Source: Ureibacillus sinduriensis BLB-1 = JCM 15800
Lineage (GTDB): Bacteria > Bacillota > Bacilli > Bacillales_A > Planococcaceae
Assembly: GCF_000772955.1 (NCBI RefSeq)
Contig: NZ_JPVO01000047.1
Coordinates: forward strand, 103,461 to 167,460
Direction of reading: 5' to 3'
Length of the DNA: 64,000 nt
Numbering within the stretch: position 1 is the first letter of the stretch; each line of letters starts with the position of its first letter. Shown here piece after piece: positions 51,667 through 59,942 of the stretch. Below the pieces are notes generated by a model. That model was not told the DNA's origin. It was given only the letters and a program-made list of their open reading frames with translations, and made no database searches. The position numbers and the translations under genes were made by a program.

Positions 51667-51761
51667 TATTTCTTAATAGATGTACTTGCAACATCGGGGC
51701 AGGTTTATTTATTAAGAAACGAGAAATAATTTAAAGTTTTGTTAAACGAGGGGGAGAGATT

Positions 51762-52517
51762 ATGAAATTAGATGGGGCTATAGCAATAGTCACTGGTGCA
51801 AGCCATAACAAAGGAATTGGAACGGCTATTTGTCGTAAGTTGGCAAAAGAAGGCGCGGATATATTCTTTACACATTGGGGTTCAAATGATGACTGGGCAG
51901 TAAATTTCCAAGATGAAATAATAAGAGAAAACGGAGTTAGATGTGGCAACTTAGAAATAGATTTGTCTGAACCAAACTCCCCATTTAAACTACTTGATAT
52001 GGTTACTTACCAATTGGGCATTCCAACAATATTAGTTAATAATGCTGCACACTCCACCAGAGATGGATATATGAAATTAGATGCAAAAACACTTGATGAT
52101 CATTATGCAGTAAATATGAGAGCAACTTTTCTTCTAAGTGTTGAATTTGCTCGTCGCTTAAAGCAACAAAATAAATTGATGGGCAGAATTATCAATATGA
52201 CGTCAGGACAAGCACTTGGACCAATGACTGGTGAATTAGCCTATGTTGCAACAAAGGGAACCATATCGGCTTTCACACTTTCTTTATCTGCGGAATTGGC
52301 ACCATTAGGCATTACCGTTAACGCAATAAATCCAGGTCCTACGGATACAGGTTGGATGACAGATGAGATAAAAACGCATTTAACAGGTAAGTTCTTGTCA
52401 GGGAGAGTAGGATTACCTGAAGATGCAGCCCGGTTAGTATCGTTCCTTGCCAGTGAAGAGGCACAATGGATCACAGGACAAATAATTAACTCTGAAGGAG
52501 GTTTTTTAAGAGCTTAG
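51762..52517 (+). CDS. Short-chain dehydrogenase/reductase
   Basis: A 251-residue SDR: nucleotide site TGASHNKGIG, NNAAHS, catalytic Ser region MTSGQAL, then YVATKG and INPGPTDTGWM. The GASxxxGIG spacing resembles FabG/FabL-like 'GASHNKGIG' proteins of Bacillales. Substrate unknown. RBS AGGGGGAGAG. It sits between array elements 4 and 5. Confidence 0.9.
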   Translation: MKLDGAIAIVTGASHNKGIGTAICRKLAKEGADIFFTHWGSNDDWAVNFQDEIIRENGVRCGNLEIDLSEPNSPFKLLDMVTYQLGIPTILVNNAAHSTRDGYMKLDAKTLDDHYAVNMRATFLLSVEFARRLKQQNKLMGRIINMTSGQALGPMTGELAYVATKGTISAFTLSLSAELAPLGITVNAINPGPTDTGWMTDEIKTHLTGKFLSGRVGLPEDAARLVSFLASEEAQWITGQIINSEGGFLRA

Positions 52518-52573
52518 ATTGTTAAACTAACGGAGGCTTTAGTTTAACAAGGAGAAGGCAGAAACCACTATTT

Positions 52574-52607
52574 GTTATTCAACAATCGGGCCATATTGTT
52601 GAATAAC
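52574..52607 (+). repeat. Array element copy 5: fused ends only
   Basis: Perfect 13-bp palindrome arms GTTATTCAACAAT and ATTGTTGAATAAC around CGGGCCAT. It joins the left end (CAATCGGGC) directly to the right end (GGGCCATATTG) with no internal hairpin, which defines the element's boundaries. Confidence 0.93.
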
Positions 52608-52621
52608 AGATTTATTAAAAA

Positions 52622-52648
52622 TGGCAATATATGTTAATATTAAGGTGA
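52622..52648 (+). promoter_or_regulatory. Conserved block downstream of array element (copy 2)
   Basis: TGGCAATATATGTTAATATT then AAGGTGAG, matching the block at 51639. It is followed by ACTTAAAACTAACGGAG (52665-52681), a motif repeated at 61363-61380. Confidence 0.45.
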
Positions 52649-52752
52649 GATTGTGAAGAATTGTACTTAAAACTAACGGAGCAATTTGTTGAGGATAGGT
52701 ATAAATGTAGAATTAAGAATGGGACAATTAATATTGATATTGGGGTGAAGAA

Positions 52753-53220
52753 ATGAAAAATAAGAAAACTATTTTAATAACTATTTTTAGTGTTATTATT
52801 GTCGGAATAGGTGTATATTTTTTAAGTTCTCAAACGACTTATTCTGATTCTGATACACTTTCTTCTGAGGATATATTAGTAGATGTTGATTTTAGTGCAG
52901 AAGGAACGACTGTTGAATTGCATAAGGTTGATCCAAACGTAGACGGAAGCTTGGCTCCAATTGAGTTAACAGAAAAAACTCAGCAAGAATTAATAAAGGC
53001 TTTTGAAAAATCGAAATTTAAAAATGTCGATTCAAATTCAACAGGTGTCGCAAATGATTACCATATGAAAATGACTCTAAACAGAGGTTATGTGATATAT
53101 CTGGATATAGATAAAAAAGGGATATCAGTTGAAAATACTAGTGATACTTCATCCAAAAAGTATTTATTTAAAGATGGTAAAGAATTTTTTAGTATTTTAG
53201 AGAAAGCAGTTTCGGAATAA
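52753..53220 (+). CDS. Membrane-anchored extracytoplasmic protein
   Basis: A 155-residue protein with one N-terminal transmembrane helix (ILITIFSVIIVGIGVYFL) and an extracellular beta-rich domain (STGVANDYHMKMTLNRGYVI, then YLFKDGKEFFSILEKAV). Small secreted proteins of this build are common in Bacillales; I do not assign a family. RBS GGGGTGAAG. Its stop codon lies inside what looks like the hairpin part of the next array element. Confidence 0.6.
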   Translation: MKNKKTILITIFSVIIVGIGVYFLSSQTTYSDSDTLSSEDILVDVDFSAEGTTVELHKVDPNVDGSLAPIELTEKTQQELIKAFEKSKFKNVDSNSTGVANDYHMKMTLNRGYVIYLDIDKKGISVENTSDTSSKKYLFKDGKEFFSILEKAVSE

Positions 53221-53262
53221 GAAAAGTGCTTTCTTCAAGAATAGGGCCAGATTGTTGAGGAA
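53221..53262 (+). repeat. Array element copy 6, right half
   Basis: GTGCTTTCTTCAAGAATAGG followed by GCCAGATTGTTGAGGAA matches the right half of the copy at 59690. The left half is missing or is overlapped by the end of the upstream gene. Confidence 0.7.
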
Positions 53263-53319
53263 GGACTTTTACAACAAGATAAAGAATTACTAAATAAAAT
53301 ATTTTACAGGGGGGATTAT

Positions 53320-53823
53320 TTGAGTTCTAATCCAAAACTGCCATTAACTCAAAATGAAAAAATAAAACTTAGAAATGCGAAAGTAAAAATAAGTGACGTA
53401 CATACCCTTAGCATTGACCAGTTAGTTCAAATGTTGAATATTCCTGTTAAAAGAGCGATGATTATAAAAGGTTTAGCTGACTTTCAACATGTCCCTTCTA
53501 TTGGGTATAAACTAGCAGAAAAGCTAGTGTACAACTTAAACATTTATTCATTAGAAGAAATAAAAACTAAAAATGGTGCCGAGTTATTCGATGAATTAGA
53601 GTGTCGTTTAAATGTATGGACAGACAGCTGTGTAGAAGATCAAATTCGTTGTGTTATTCATTATGCGAATGATTCAACTAGTAATAGGCAATGGTTTGAT
53701 TTCACAAATGAGAGAAAACATTATCGAGAAAAAATGGGCTATCCAGAGACGCGACCTAAAACAGCTTGGTATGAAGGAGGAAAAGATGAAAACAAGACTA
53801 GCACATGTCAGAGTGAATGTTAA
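53320..53823 (+). CDS. Cdd1-type helix-hairpin-helix protein
   Basis: A 167-residue protein. Helix-hairpin-helix features (MLNIPVKRAMIIKGLADFQH then VPSIGYKLAEKLVYNLNIYS), CLN-type WTDSCVEDQIRCVIHYA and the final region RKHYREKMGYPETRPKTAWY match the 'pathogenicity locus' Cdd1 family, of unknown biochemical role. TTG 53320 follows CAGGGGGGA. It overlaps the following VOC gene by 38 bp. Confidence 0.85.
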   Translation: MSSNPKLPLTQNEKIKLRNAKVKISDVHTLSIDQLVQMLNIPVKRAMIIKGLADFQHVPSIGYKLAEKLVYNLNIYSLEEIKTKNGAELFDELECRLNVWTDSCVEDQIRCVIHYANDSTSNRQWFDFTNERKHYREKMGYPETRPKTAWYEGGKDENKTSTCQSEC

Positions 53824-54133
53824 AAATTTGAATGCAGCAATTGATTGGTATACGACTATATTAGGGTTTAAAGTAGCAGCAACATGGCCACCTGAAAACC
53901 CTAACTATGCCCATTTCGAATTAGAATACGGAGCTACATTCGCTATAATGGAAGACATTAATTATCCGTCACACGGCCGCTTTAATTTTAATGTTACAGA
54001 TGTTGATTCATTATGGCTTGAATTAAAAGACAAAGTACATATAGTCGAGGAGCTAATTTCAACACCTTATGGTACAAAGAAATTTACCATTCTTGATTTA
54101 GATGGAAATGAATTAGGTTTCGTTCAAAACTAA
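53786..54133 (+). CDS. VOC (glyoxalase/bleomycin-resistance) family protein
   Basis: A 115-residue single VOC unit: RLAHVRVNVKNLNAAIDWYT, AHFELEYGATFAIM and TKKFTILDLDGNELGFVQN, with His7, Glu and Glu/Asp positions of the usual metal site. Substrate unknown. ATG 53786 is 5 nt after AAGGAGG, inside the Cdd1 gene, so the two are coupled. The array element begins 4 bp after its stop codon. Confidence 0.88.
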   Translation: MKTRLAHVRVNVKNLNAAIDWYTTILGFKVAATWPPENPNYAHFELEYGATFAIMEDINYPSHGRFNFNVTDVDSLWLELKDKVHIVEELISTPYGTKKFTILDLDGNELGFVQN

Positions 54134-54136
54134 CTA

Positions 54137-54197
54137 TTATTCAACAATCGGGCGCTTTCCTTGAATAAGGCAAGGATATTTTTCCATTAAATTGTCA
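54137..54197 (+). repeat. Array element copy 7
   Basis: Left end TTATTCAACAATCGGGCGC, internal CTTTCCTTGAATAAGGCAAGG, T-rich segment, degenerate right end CCATTAAATTGTC. It starts 4 bp after the VOC stop codon. Confidence 0.85.
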
Positions 54198-54286
54198 AAA
54201 AAGGAATATTACTGTACCTCTTGAAACTATTTTTGTATATTACCGTTACTAAAAAGATAAGGATGAATGGAAGGAGGGACTAAATA

Positions 54287-54757
54287 ATGTATAAATATAT
54301 TATTCAATTTATAATCAGTGGTTTCGTTTTTATATTTTCAACGATAGTAGCATGGTATGAGGGAAGTGGAATTATAGACCATTCTATCCAATGGAAGTAT
54401 TCGACACCGTTTACTAAATTGTTTGGAGTGTCAATCACGGACGGAAAAGACATTCTAATACTGGATTATTTTGTTTACTCCATAAAATTTCAACCAACAT
54501 TTCCAATTTTAATGTTACTAAGTGCTGTATACATGACATTATTAATAATCATATATATTTCAAAATTTAATAATAAGTTATCGGATATATTTTTTGTAAT
54601 TGTGGTAATTACATTGTTATTTTTAAGTGTCTTTTTTATAGGAGCATCAACTACTGGAGGAAAATTCTTTTTTACATTTACTTTAGGCATCGCTATTTTA
54701 TTTATTGTGGTTAAAGTATTACTCCATAAAAAGAAGATTGAAAATATAACAAATTAA
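54287..54757 (+). CDS. Membrane protein, possibly DUF4306-like
   Basis: A 156-residue protein with about four hydrophobic helices. The segment IVAWYEGSGIIDHSIQWKYS after the first helix resembles YjdJ/DUF4306 proteins, but I hold this as tentative. RBS GGAAGGAGGG. A single gene between array elements 7 and 8. Confidence 0.62.
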   Translation: MYKYIIQFIISGFVFIFSTIVAWYEGSGIIDHSIQWKYSTPFTKLFGVSITDGKDILILDYFVYSIKFQPTFPILMLLSAVYMTLLIIIYISKFNNKLSDIFFVIVVITLLFLSVFFIGASTTGGKFFFTFTLGIAILFIVVKVLLHKKKIENITN

Positions 54758-54830
54758 TACACATTAATTTAATGTAAACTATACCTTTATTGATAGATTT
54801 CAGAAAAAATTCTGTGTAAGTTCAGGCTGT

Positions 54831-54882
54831 ATACAACAAACGGACGTGTTTCTCTAAGAAATGCGCCTTTTTATTTTAGGCT
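54831..54882 (+). repeat. Array element copy 8 (diverged)
   Basis: ACAACAAACGGACGTGTTTC then TCTAAGAAATGCGCCTTTTT: same order as the copy at 61779, with the GTTTCT/AGAAAT hairpin and T run retained; no right end is clear. Confidence 0.6.
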
Positions 54883-54929
54883 ATGATGGTATATTATCTA
54901 AATGGATAAAATTACAAATTACCCTTGTA

Positions 54930-54957
54930 ATACGATGTACTATAGTGATACGATGTA
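54930..54957 (+). promoter_or_regulatory. Direct repeat upstream of the PadR gene, possible operator
   Basis: ATACGATGTA at 54930-54939 and again at 54948-54957, with an 18-bp period, overlapping a candidate -10 TACTAT. This fits autorepression by the PadR protein encoded 33 bp downstream. Confidence 0.5.
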
Positions 54958-54989
54958 ATTGTAATAATTAGGAAGAATGAGGTGAGTTT

Positions 54990-55349
54990 ATGGACAAAGA
55001 AGTAATGAAGGGCAGTATTGATATTCTGCTTCTCTCACTCTTGAGCAAAGTTGATATGTATGGATATGAAATAGTAAAAACTTTGAAAGAAAATAGTAAT
55101 AACCTTTATAACATGAGTGAGGGTACTTTGTATCCTGCATTAAAAAGACTTGAGAAAAAAAAATTGCTTCATTCTTATTGGGAAGATTCTGAGAGTGGAG
55201 GAAGAAGGAAATATTACAGAATTACGGCAGATGGTAAAAAGGAATTGAGTAAAAAATTGAAAGATTGGTCACAAATCAATCATTTAATAAAGGTTTGTTC
55301 GGAGGGGATGACATGGATAAGAGCATCGAAACCTATATTGATCAAATAA
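54990..55349 (+). CDS. PadR family transcriptional regulator
   Basis: A 119-residue PadR-type winged-helix repressor: DILLLSLLSKVDMYGYEIVK, SEGTLYPALKRLEKKKLLHS and GRRKYYRITADGKKELSKKL are the family signatures. It is short, with the C-terminal helix cut where the frame overlaps the next gene by 37 bp. It probably regulates itself and the downstream HAAS-VanZ gene through the direct repeat upstream. Confidence 0.92.
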   Translation: MDKEVMKGSIDILLLSLLSKVDMYGYEIVKTLKENSNNLYNMSEGTLYPALKRLEKKKLLHSYWEDSESGGRRKYYRITADGKKELSKKLKDWSQINHLIKVCSEGMTWIRASKPILIK

Positions 55350-56089
55350 TAAAGCGTTTGAATTGTGATGAAGAAGAAAAATATGAAATAAGAGATGAAA
55401 TGAGAGATCATTTATATTTACTTAAAAATGAATTCTTAGAAGAGGGGTTGTCAGAAGAAGAATCCACTCAAAGAGCATTGAAAAGCTTCGGGGAACAAAA
55501 ACCATTAATAGATGGGTATCGTGAGGTCATATTCCCTTTCTATAGATTATATAAAATGGGCACATGGGTATTATTCGGTGTATATACATTAATTGTTTTG
55601 TACTACTTGCTAATAAAGAGAATTATTGTAAGAGTATATGATTATATTATATGGGGAAATAGTGCTCGTAATAATTTTTTCTTTTATCCGAAAGATTCAA
55701 ATGGTTTCTTTGATATAAAGGTTTGGCAAGAAAATTCTAATCTCGTACCTTTTCGTAATATGATTTATTACTTAAATAGTACAGAAAATTTATACTTACA
55801 CGACATAATAAATAATACACTCGGAAATATTTTAATTTTCATACCTCTCGGTTTTTTCTTACCAATTATATTTAGAAAATATAATAAGTCTTCAAAAGTA
55901 GTTCTCATTTCAATCATAATCAGTCTTTCTTTAGAAATTCTCCAATTTGCTATGCAGCTTGGCCAATTTGATATAGATGATATTATATTAAATGCTATCG
56001 GTAGCATGGTAGGCTTTACGATTCTGAAGGTAATTTATAGAATATTGATATTTACCAAAAATAGTGATCTGCGTAGAACTTCGAACTAA
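55313..56089 (+). CDS. HAAS-type/VanZ-like membrane protein
   Basis: A 258-residue protein. The first 70 residues (YIDQIIKRLNCDEEEKYEIR, DEMRDHLYLLKNEF...ALKSFGEQKPLI) are the helical HAAS/DUF1700 module usually coupled to PadR genes. A VanZ-like domain with about five helices follows (NLVPFRNMIYYLN, NILIFIPLGFFLPIIF, DIDDIILNAIGSMVGF). VanZ confers low teicoplanin resistance in enterococci; here the role is unknown. ATG 55313 follows TCGGAGGGG, inside the PadR gene. Confidence 0.88.
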   Translation: MDKSIETYIDQIIKRLNCDEEEKYEIRDEMRDHLYLLKNEFLEEGLSEEESTQRALKSFGEQKPLIDGYREVIFPFYRLYKMGTWVLFGVYTLIVLYYLLIKRIIVRVYDYIIWGNSARNNFFFYPKDSNGFFDIKVWQENSNLVPFRNMIYYLNSTENLYLHDIINNTLGNILIFIPLGFFLPIIFRKYNKSSKVVLISIIISLSLEILQFAMQLGQFDIDDIILNAIGSMVGFTILKVIYRILIFTKNSDLRRTSN

Positions 56090-56251
56090 TAGCCAATGTT
56101 ACGGTTGCTTTATAATATACGAAAGGGAAATTAAAGTTTGTGTAGAAATTGAAATTTGGTGCTTAAGTTTAACATGCAAATATAATAATTATGACTTGTT
56201 ATTCAATGTAGTGTAGTGTTTTAATTTAAAATTCTATAATTGAATATAAAG

Positions 56252-56288
56252 AAAAATCCCTTCTTTCAATATAAAAGTAGGGATTTTT
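56252..56288 (+). terminator. Intrinsic terminator
   Basis: AAAATCCCT/AGGGATTTT with inner ACTTTT/AAAAGT-type pairing and a T run. It follows the VanZ gene by about 165 bp. Confidence 0.75.
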
Positions 56289-56350
56289 GGCGTTTTAATA
56301 GACTTAGGGATTGATAAAAAATAAAGAATCTTACCGAAAAAATACACACC

Positions 56351-56645
56351 TCAGCTTAATAATAATGGCTCTGTTTCTTCTTTAGATTTATTTAACTCAT
56401 CCAAGTTAATGCCACAAGCAGCTGCATGGACAACTGGATCATATTTAACATTATTTTTCAGAAGAGAATAGATTAAATTAGCCAGTTTACCACTCAAATG
56501 CCCAATTGCATTTTTCTTACTCATTCCTTGTTCTACCTTACGGTCATAATAATCTTTAAATACGGTTGGATGAGTTCTACCATTAGCTAATATTATTAAG
56601 GATATCTGATAAAGAACACGCCGAGCATCCCGAACCCCACATTTG
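56351..56645 (-). pseudogene. IS110-family transposase, C-terminal remnant
   Basis: On the minus strand a 97-codon open stretch encodes a transposase C terminus: CGVRDARRVLYQISLIILAN, EQGMSKKNAIGHLSGKLANL and KYDPVVHAAACG, ending in TGA at 56351-56353. The pattern fits the Transposase_20 end of IS110-type enzymes. The N-terminal three quarters are missing; the break coincides with the left end of the IS21 element. Confidence 0.75.
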
Positions 56646-56748
56646 TACAGAGTCTAGCACTTTTTTAGTGCAAAAAAATAGACTTGCCAGCCACCCCAAG
56701 TCACTCTACTGTTAAAGTGTCGAATTTTACCAGTGGAGGAATGAAAGG

Positions 56749-58179
56749 ATGCTAGCAATGTCTGAAGTTAATTGTATCAAAACATTACGAAATGAAAAAG
56801 GCTTATCTATATCAGCAGTGGCAACCGCTATGAAAGTTAATTGGCGTACTGCAAAGAAATACGGAGATGGAGATCAACTGCCTCAAGAAAAAACACATCA
56901 GAAGAAAGGCATGATGTATACAGAAAAATGGGGAGAAATTATTATTGATTGGCTAGATGAAGATACAAAAGTGAAGAAAAAATTAAGACGTACAAATAAG
57001 AAAATGTTTGAAGATTTAAAAGCCATGGGCTTTAAAGGATCCTATCGAACGGTGTGTGATTTTATTCACGAATGGCGCGCTGCAGAAGACGATGAACAGA
57101 GTAAAGGCTTTGAACGACTGAGTCATCCACCAGGCGAGGCTCAATTGGACTTTGGAACAATGGAGGCTGTTCAAGATGGAGAGATTCTAGATGTACATGC
57201 GTTAACTATGTCCTTCCCAGCAAGTAATACGGGTTTTGCGGTTCCGATGCCTGGAGAAAATCTAGAATGTTTTTTAAGCGGGTTACAACAACTGTTCCAG
57301 CAAGCCGGTGGTGTACCAATTAGTATTCGAATAGATAATTTAACACCAGCGGTGAAAAAAGTAAGAAAAGGCGACAAGGAAGCAGAGTTAACAGATGCCT
57401 TTCGGCATTTTCAACAGTACTACGGGTTTAAGGTGCAGGTTTGTAATCCATCAAAAGGTAATGAAAAAGGCCATGTCGAAAGAAAAGTTGGGTATGTCCG
57501 CTACAATTTCTTTAGCACACCCCCAGTCATTAAAGATTTTGATGACTTAAGAGAGCAATTAGAACAGCAATTAAAGAAAGACCGGCAACGAGTGCATTAT
57601 AAAAAAGAAGAACTTATTGAAGATTTATGGCTGGAGGAGCAACAACAATTATTAAAATTACCTGAAGAGCCATATCCGGTGTTTAAGCAGTTTGCGATTG
57701 ATTTTAACAAATATAATGAATTTAAATTGGATCAGCACTTAATCCATGTACCAAGAGCACGCAATAATGTACAGCTATATTGCATTGTTTATTGGGACTC
57801 CTTCAAGGTGATTACGAATGAAGGGGAAATTTTATTATCTGATGCAAGACCGTATATGAAGAAACGACGTTTCATCCCTTGGAAAGATATTTTAAAAGAT
57901 TGGTTGAAAAAGCCCCGAATTATTGGACATTCCCGTTACACGCCGTATTTACCTGGACGTATACAGGAATATTTAAAAGTCCCTTCTTTGGCATTAAGAA
58001 AGCAGCGTATCAATGAATTAATCACGCTTTTGGTCAACCATGATATGAAAGAAATTGATTTGAATTTTTACGAATATCTAGCAAGGAATAGTGAAGAACA
58101 GGAACACCCTTACGGTGTAAAATGGACGGATTATGATGCCCTTTCTTCCAATGGAAAGGAGGACACAGCACATGAATGA
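56749..58179 (+). CDS. istA: IS21-family transposase IstA
   Basis: A 476-residue transposase. The N-terminal helix-turn-helix (GLSISAVATAMKVNWRTAKKY) binds the ends. The DDE core shows Asp in EAQLDFGTMEA, Asp in IRIDNLTPAVKK and Glu in GNEKGHVERKVGY. The C-terminal beta domain follows. RBS GGAGGA lies 9 nt before the ATG. It overlaps istB by 8 bp, as is normal for this family. It appears intact. Confidence 0.95.
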   Translation: MLAMSEVNCIKTLRNEKGLSISAVATAMKVNWRTAKKYGDGDQLPQEKTHQKKGMMYTEKWGEIIIDWLDEDTKVKKKLRRTNKKMFEDLKAMGFKGSYRTVCDFIHEWRAAEDDEQSKGFERLSHPPGEAQLDFGTMEAVQDGEILDVHALTMSFPASNTGFAVPMPGENLECFLSGLQQLFQQAGGVPISIRIDNLTPAVKKVRKGDKEAELTDAFRHFQQYYGFKVQVCNPSKGNEKGHVERKVGYVRYNFFSTPPVIKDFDDLREQLEQQLKKDRQRVHYKKEELIEDLWLEEQQQLLKLPEEPYPVFKQFAIDFNKYNEFKLDQHLIHVPRARNNVQLYCIVYWDSFKVITNEGEILLSDARPYMKKRRFIPWKDILKDWLKKPRIIGHSRYTPYLPGRIQEYLKVPSLALRKQRINELITLLVNHDMKEIDLNFYEYLARNSEEQEHPYGVKWTDYDALSSNGKEDTAHE

Positions 58180-58897
58180 AGCGATTCATCAATTGTGTAA
58201 ACAGCTACGGCTCGCATATATAGAGGAAGCCGTAAATGATGTTCCATTTACCACAGCAGAAGAATATATTTACCACCTTTTATTAAAAGAACAGCAGGGT
58301 CGAGAGCAAGCCAAAATCGTAAGAAATCTAAAACAGGCGCGATTTGTCGATACAAAAACACTCGAAACATATCAATGGCATAAAGATATTAGCTTCCCAA
58401 ATCATTTAACTAAGGAAGAATTAGTGCAATTAGAATTCATACGGAGAAATGAGAATTTGATTTTGATTGGAGCGCCTGGTACTGGTAAAACTCATTTAGC
58501 ATCTGCCCTAGGCAGAAGAGCGTGTGAGCAAGGATACGAAGTCCGTTTTTATCGTGTGTCTCACTTAGTAGAAGAATTAGAACAAGCCTTTAGATTAGGG
58601 AAATTAAAGCAATTTCGCAGTAAGCTAGAGAGAGTCGATTTGATGATTTTAGATGAAATGGGTTATCTTCCATTTGGAAAAGAAGGAGCAGAATTACTCT
58701 TTCAAATTATTACGGAGTGTTATGAGAGAAAGAGTTTGATTATTACATCAAACCTGGAATTCAGTCAGTGGAATCGTATTTTCTCGGATTCACGTTTAAC
58801 GGCAGCTCTGGTGGATCGCTTAATTCACCACGCCCATGTAATTTCTTATACAGGACAGAGCTTCCGTTTAACCAATGCATTGTCGAGAAAACAGTGA
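58172..58897 (+). CDS. istB: IS21-family helper ATPase IstB
   Basis: A 241-residue AAA+ ATPase: Walker A GAPGTGKTH, Walker B DLMILDEMGY, sensor region IITSNLEFSQW and DRLIHHAHVISYTGQSFR. It assists IstA in target selection. ATG 58172 follows AAAGGAGG inside the end of istA. It appears intact. Confidence 0.95.
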   Translation: MNEAIHQLCKQLRLAYIEEAVNDVPFTTAEEYIYHLLLKEQQGREQAKIVRNLKQARFVDTKTLETYQWHKDISFPNHLTKEELVQLEFIRRNENLILIGAPGTGKTHLASALGRRACEQGYEVRFYRVSHLVEELEQAFRLGKLKQFRSKLERVDLMILDEMGYLPFGKEGAELLFQIITECYERKSLIITSNLEFSQWNRIFSDSRLTAALVDRLIHHAHVISYTGQSFRLTNALSRKQ

Positions 58898-58922
58898 AAA
58901 TACCGGGTGGCAATACTCTGTA

Positions 58923-59527
58923 TTTTTCATTGCAATTCTCTGCACTTTTATCTTGCAAAATACATATGCCTTTGTATTGCATTTATTGCACAGTTTAATG
59001 TTACAGAAGTTGCTCACAATGAAAGTTCTGGTTATCTCGGTATAGTATTATTTATTCTCTTAATATTATCTACTATTATGTATATTATCGAAAAGGTATT
59101 TTCATACGAGTTTAATAGAACAGTATTGATTTATACCCTTATTCCATTTACTGCATTATTGGGAAGTATATATTCATTACTTTTCATTTATTACAGTGTT
59201 GGAAATAGTGAAATACACGGATTACCCTTGAACAATCAGTTAAGTTTTTTAAGTTTATTTTTCTTCGCAATTTATACATTAATGTATAATGGTTTCATAA
59301 CCGATTGGTGGGAAAATATAGAAAATTTCCATTTTAAAGGATTAATGCTAATACTTATTGAAATACCAAACTTTATTTCATGGTGGGTACTAGCCTACGC
59401 TACACCTTTAAATTATATTAAGGACATTAGCTCACCAGTACATTTTTGGTTAACATTCACATTTGCATTGAGTCTTGTATCACTTATTACATCTATCCGT
59501 TTAATCAAAATCAAAAAACACCCATAA
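58923..59527 (+). pseudogene. Membrane protein gene truncated at its 5' end by the IS21 element
   Basis: A frame open from the IS end to TAA at 59527 encodes about 200 residues with five hydrophobic helices (GIVLFILLILSTIMYIIEKV, VLIYTLIPFTALLGSIYSLL and others). No start codon with an RBS lies in the host sequence; the first usable start (GTG 58907) is within the IS. I infer loss of the native start at insertion. The family is unknown. Expression from an IS-borne start cannot be excluded. Confidence 0.55.
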
Positions 59528-59942
59528 CCATTAACGAAATCTTTTTATTCTACATATGGTTATAAAGTTTAAGCTCGACAAAAAACCATCTATTAAAATT
59601 TCTATAGCTGGCTATAATTGAGCATTTATACTAAAACAAGAATCAGACTACATAGAGGAAGTTATTAAATATTCAATACAAAAGTAAATATTCAACAATA
59701 GGGCGCTTTCCTTGAATAAGGAAAGGGTCTTTCTTCATGAATAGGGCCATATTGTGGAGGAGGGATTAGATATAAATTAATAGCAGTTTAAAGGGAAGAT
59801 CGTGTTTCATTTTGATAAAATAGTGTTAACATTGGGGAAATTTCCATTCCAAGCCAAAGCTTTAAGGCTTGGATTTTTATTTTTATAAAAAATTAGACTT
59901 TCATGCTTTTTAATTCGTCTAATTTATGGAAAGGAGATGCTT
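59528..59942 (+). other. Intergenic region with an array element and a decayed gene end
   Basis: Just before the array element, a stop-bounded frame (LKQESDYIEEVIKYSIQK, ending at about 59688) looks like the tail of a lost gene. The region after the element holds a hairpin-like CCAAGCCAAAGC...GCTTGG stretch (59850-59875) and the leader of the sigma factor gene. Confidence 0.4.
59690..59760 (+). repeat. Array element copy 9
   Basis: Left end ATTCAACAATAGGGCGC, internal hairpin CTTTCC TTGAATAA GGAAAG, right end GGGCCATATTGTGGAGG. A full-length copy. Confidence 0.88.

Larger units (their letters stand above)
56646..58922 (+). mobile_element. IS21-family insertion sequence
   Basis: Complete istA-istB pair. 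Candidate ends are TACAGAGT at 56646-56653 and its reverse complement ACTCTGTA at 58915-58922. Internal TTGCCAGCCACCC near 56684 and the right-end copy TTGCCACCC (reverse strand, near 58905) are typical IS21 multiple terminal repeats. No target duplication is obvious, so the ends are approximate. Copies elsewhere in the genome would fix them. Confidence 0.82.

Noticed and set aside
58768..58998. Frame crossing the right end of the IS21 element
   Set aside because: It overlaps the end of istB in another frame and has no RBS or family features.
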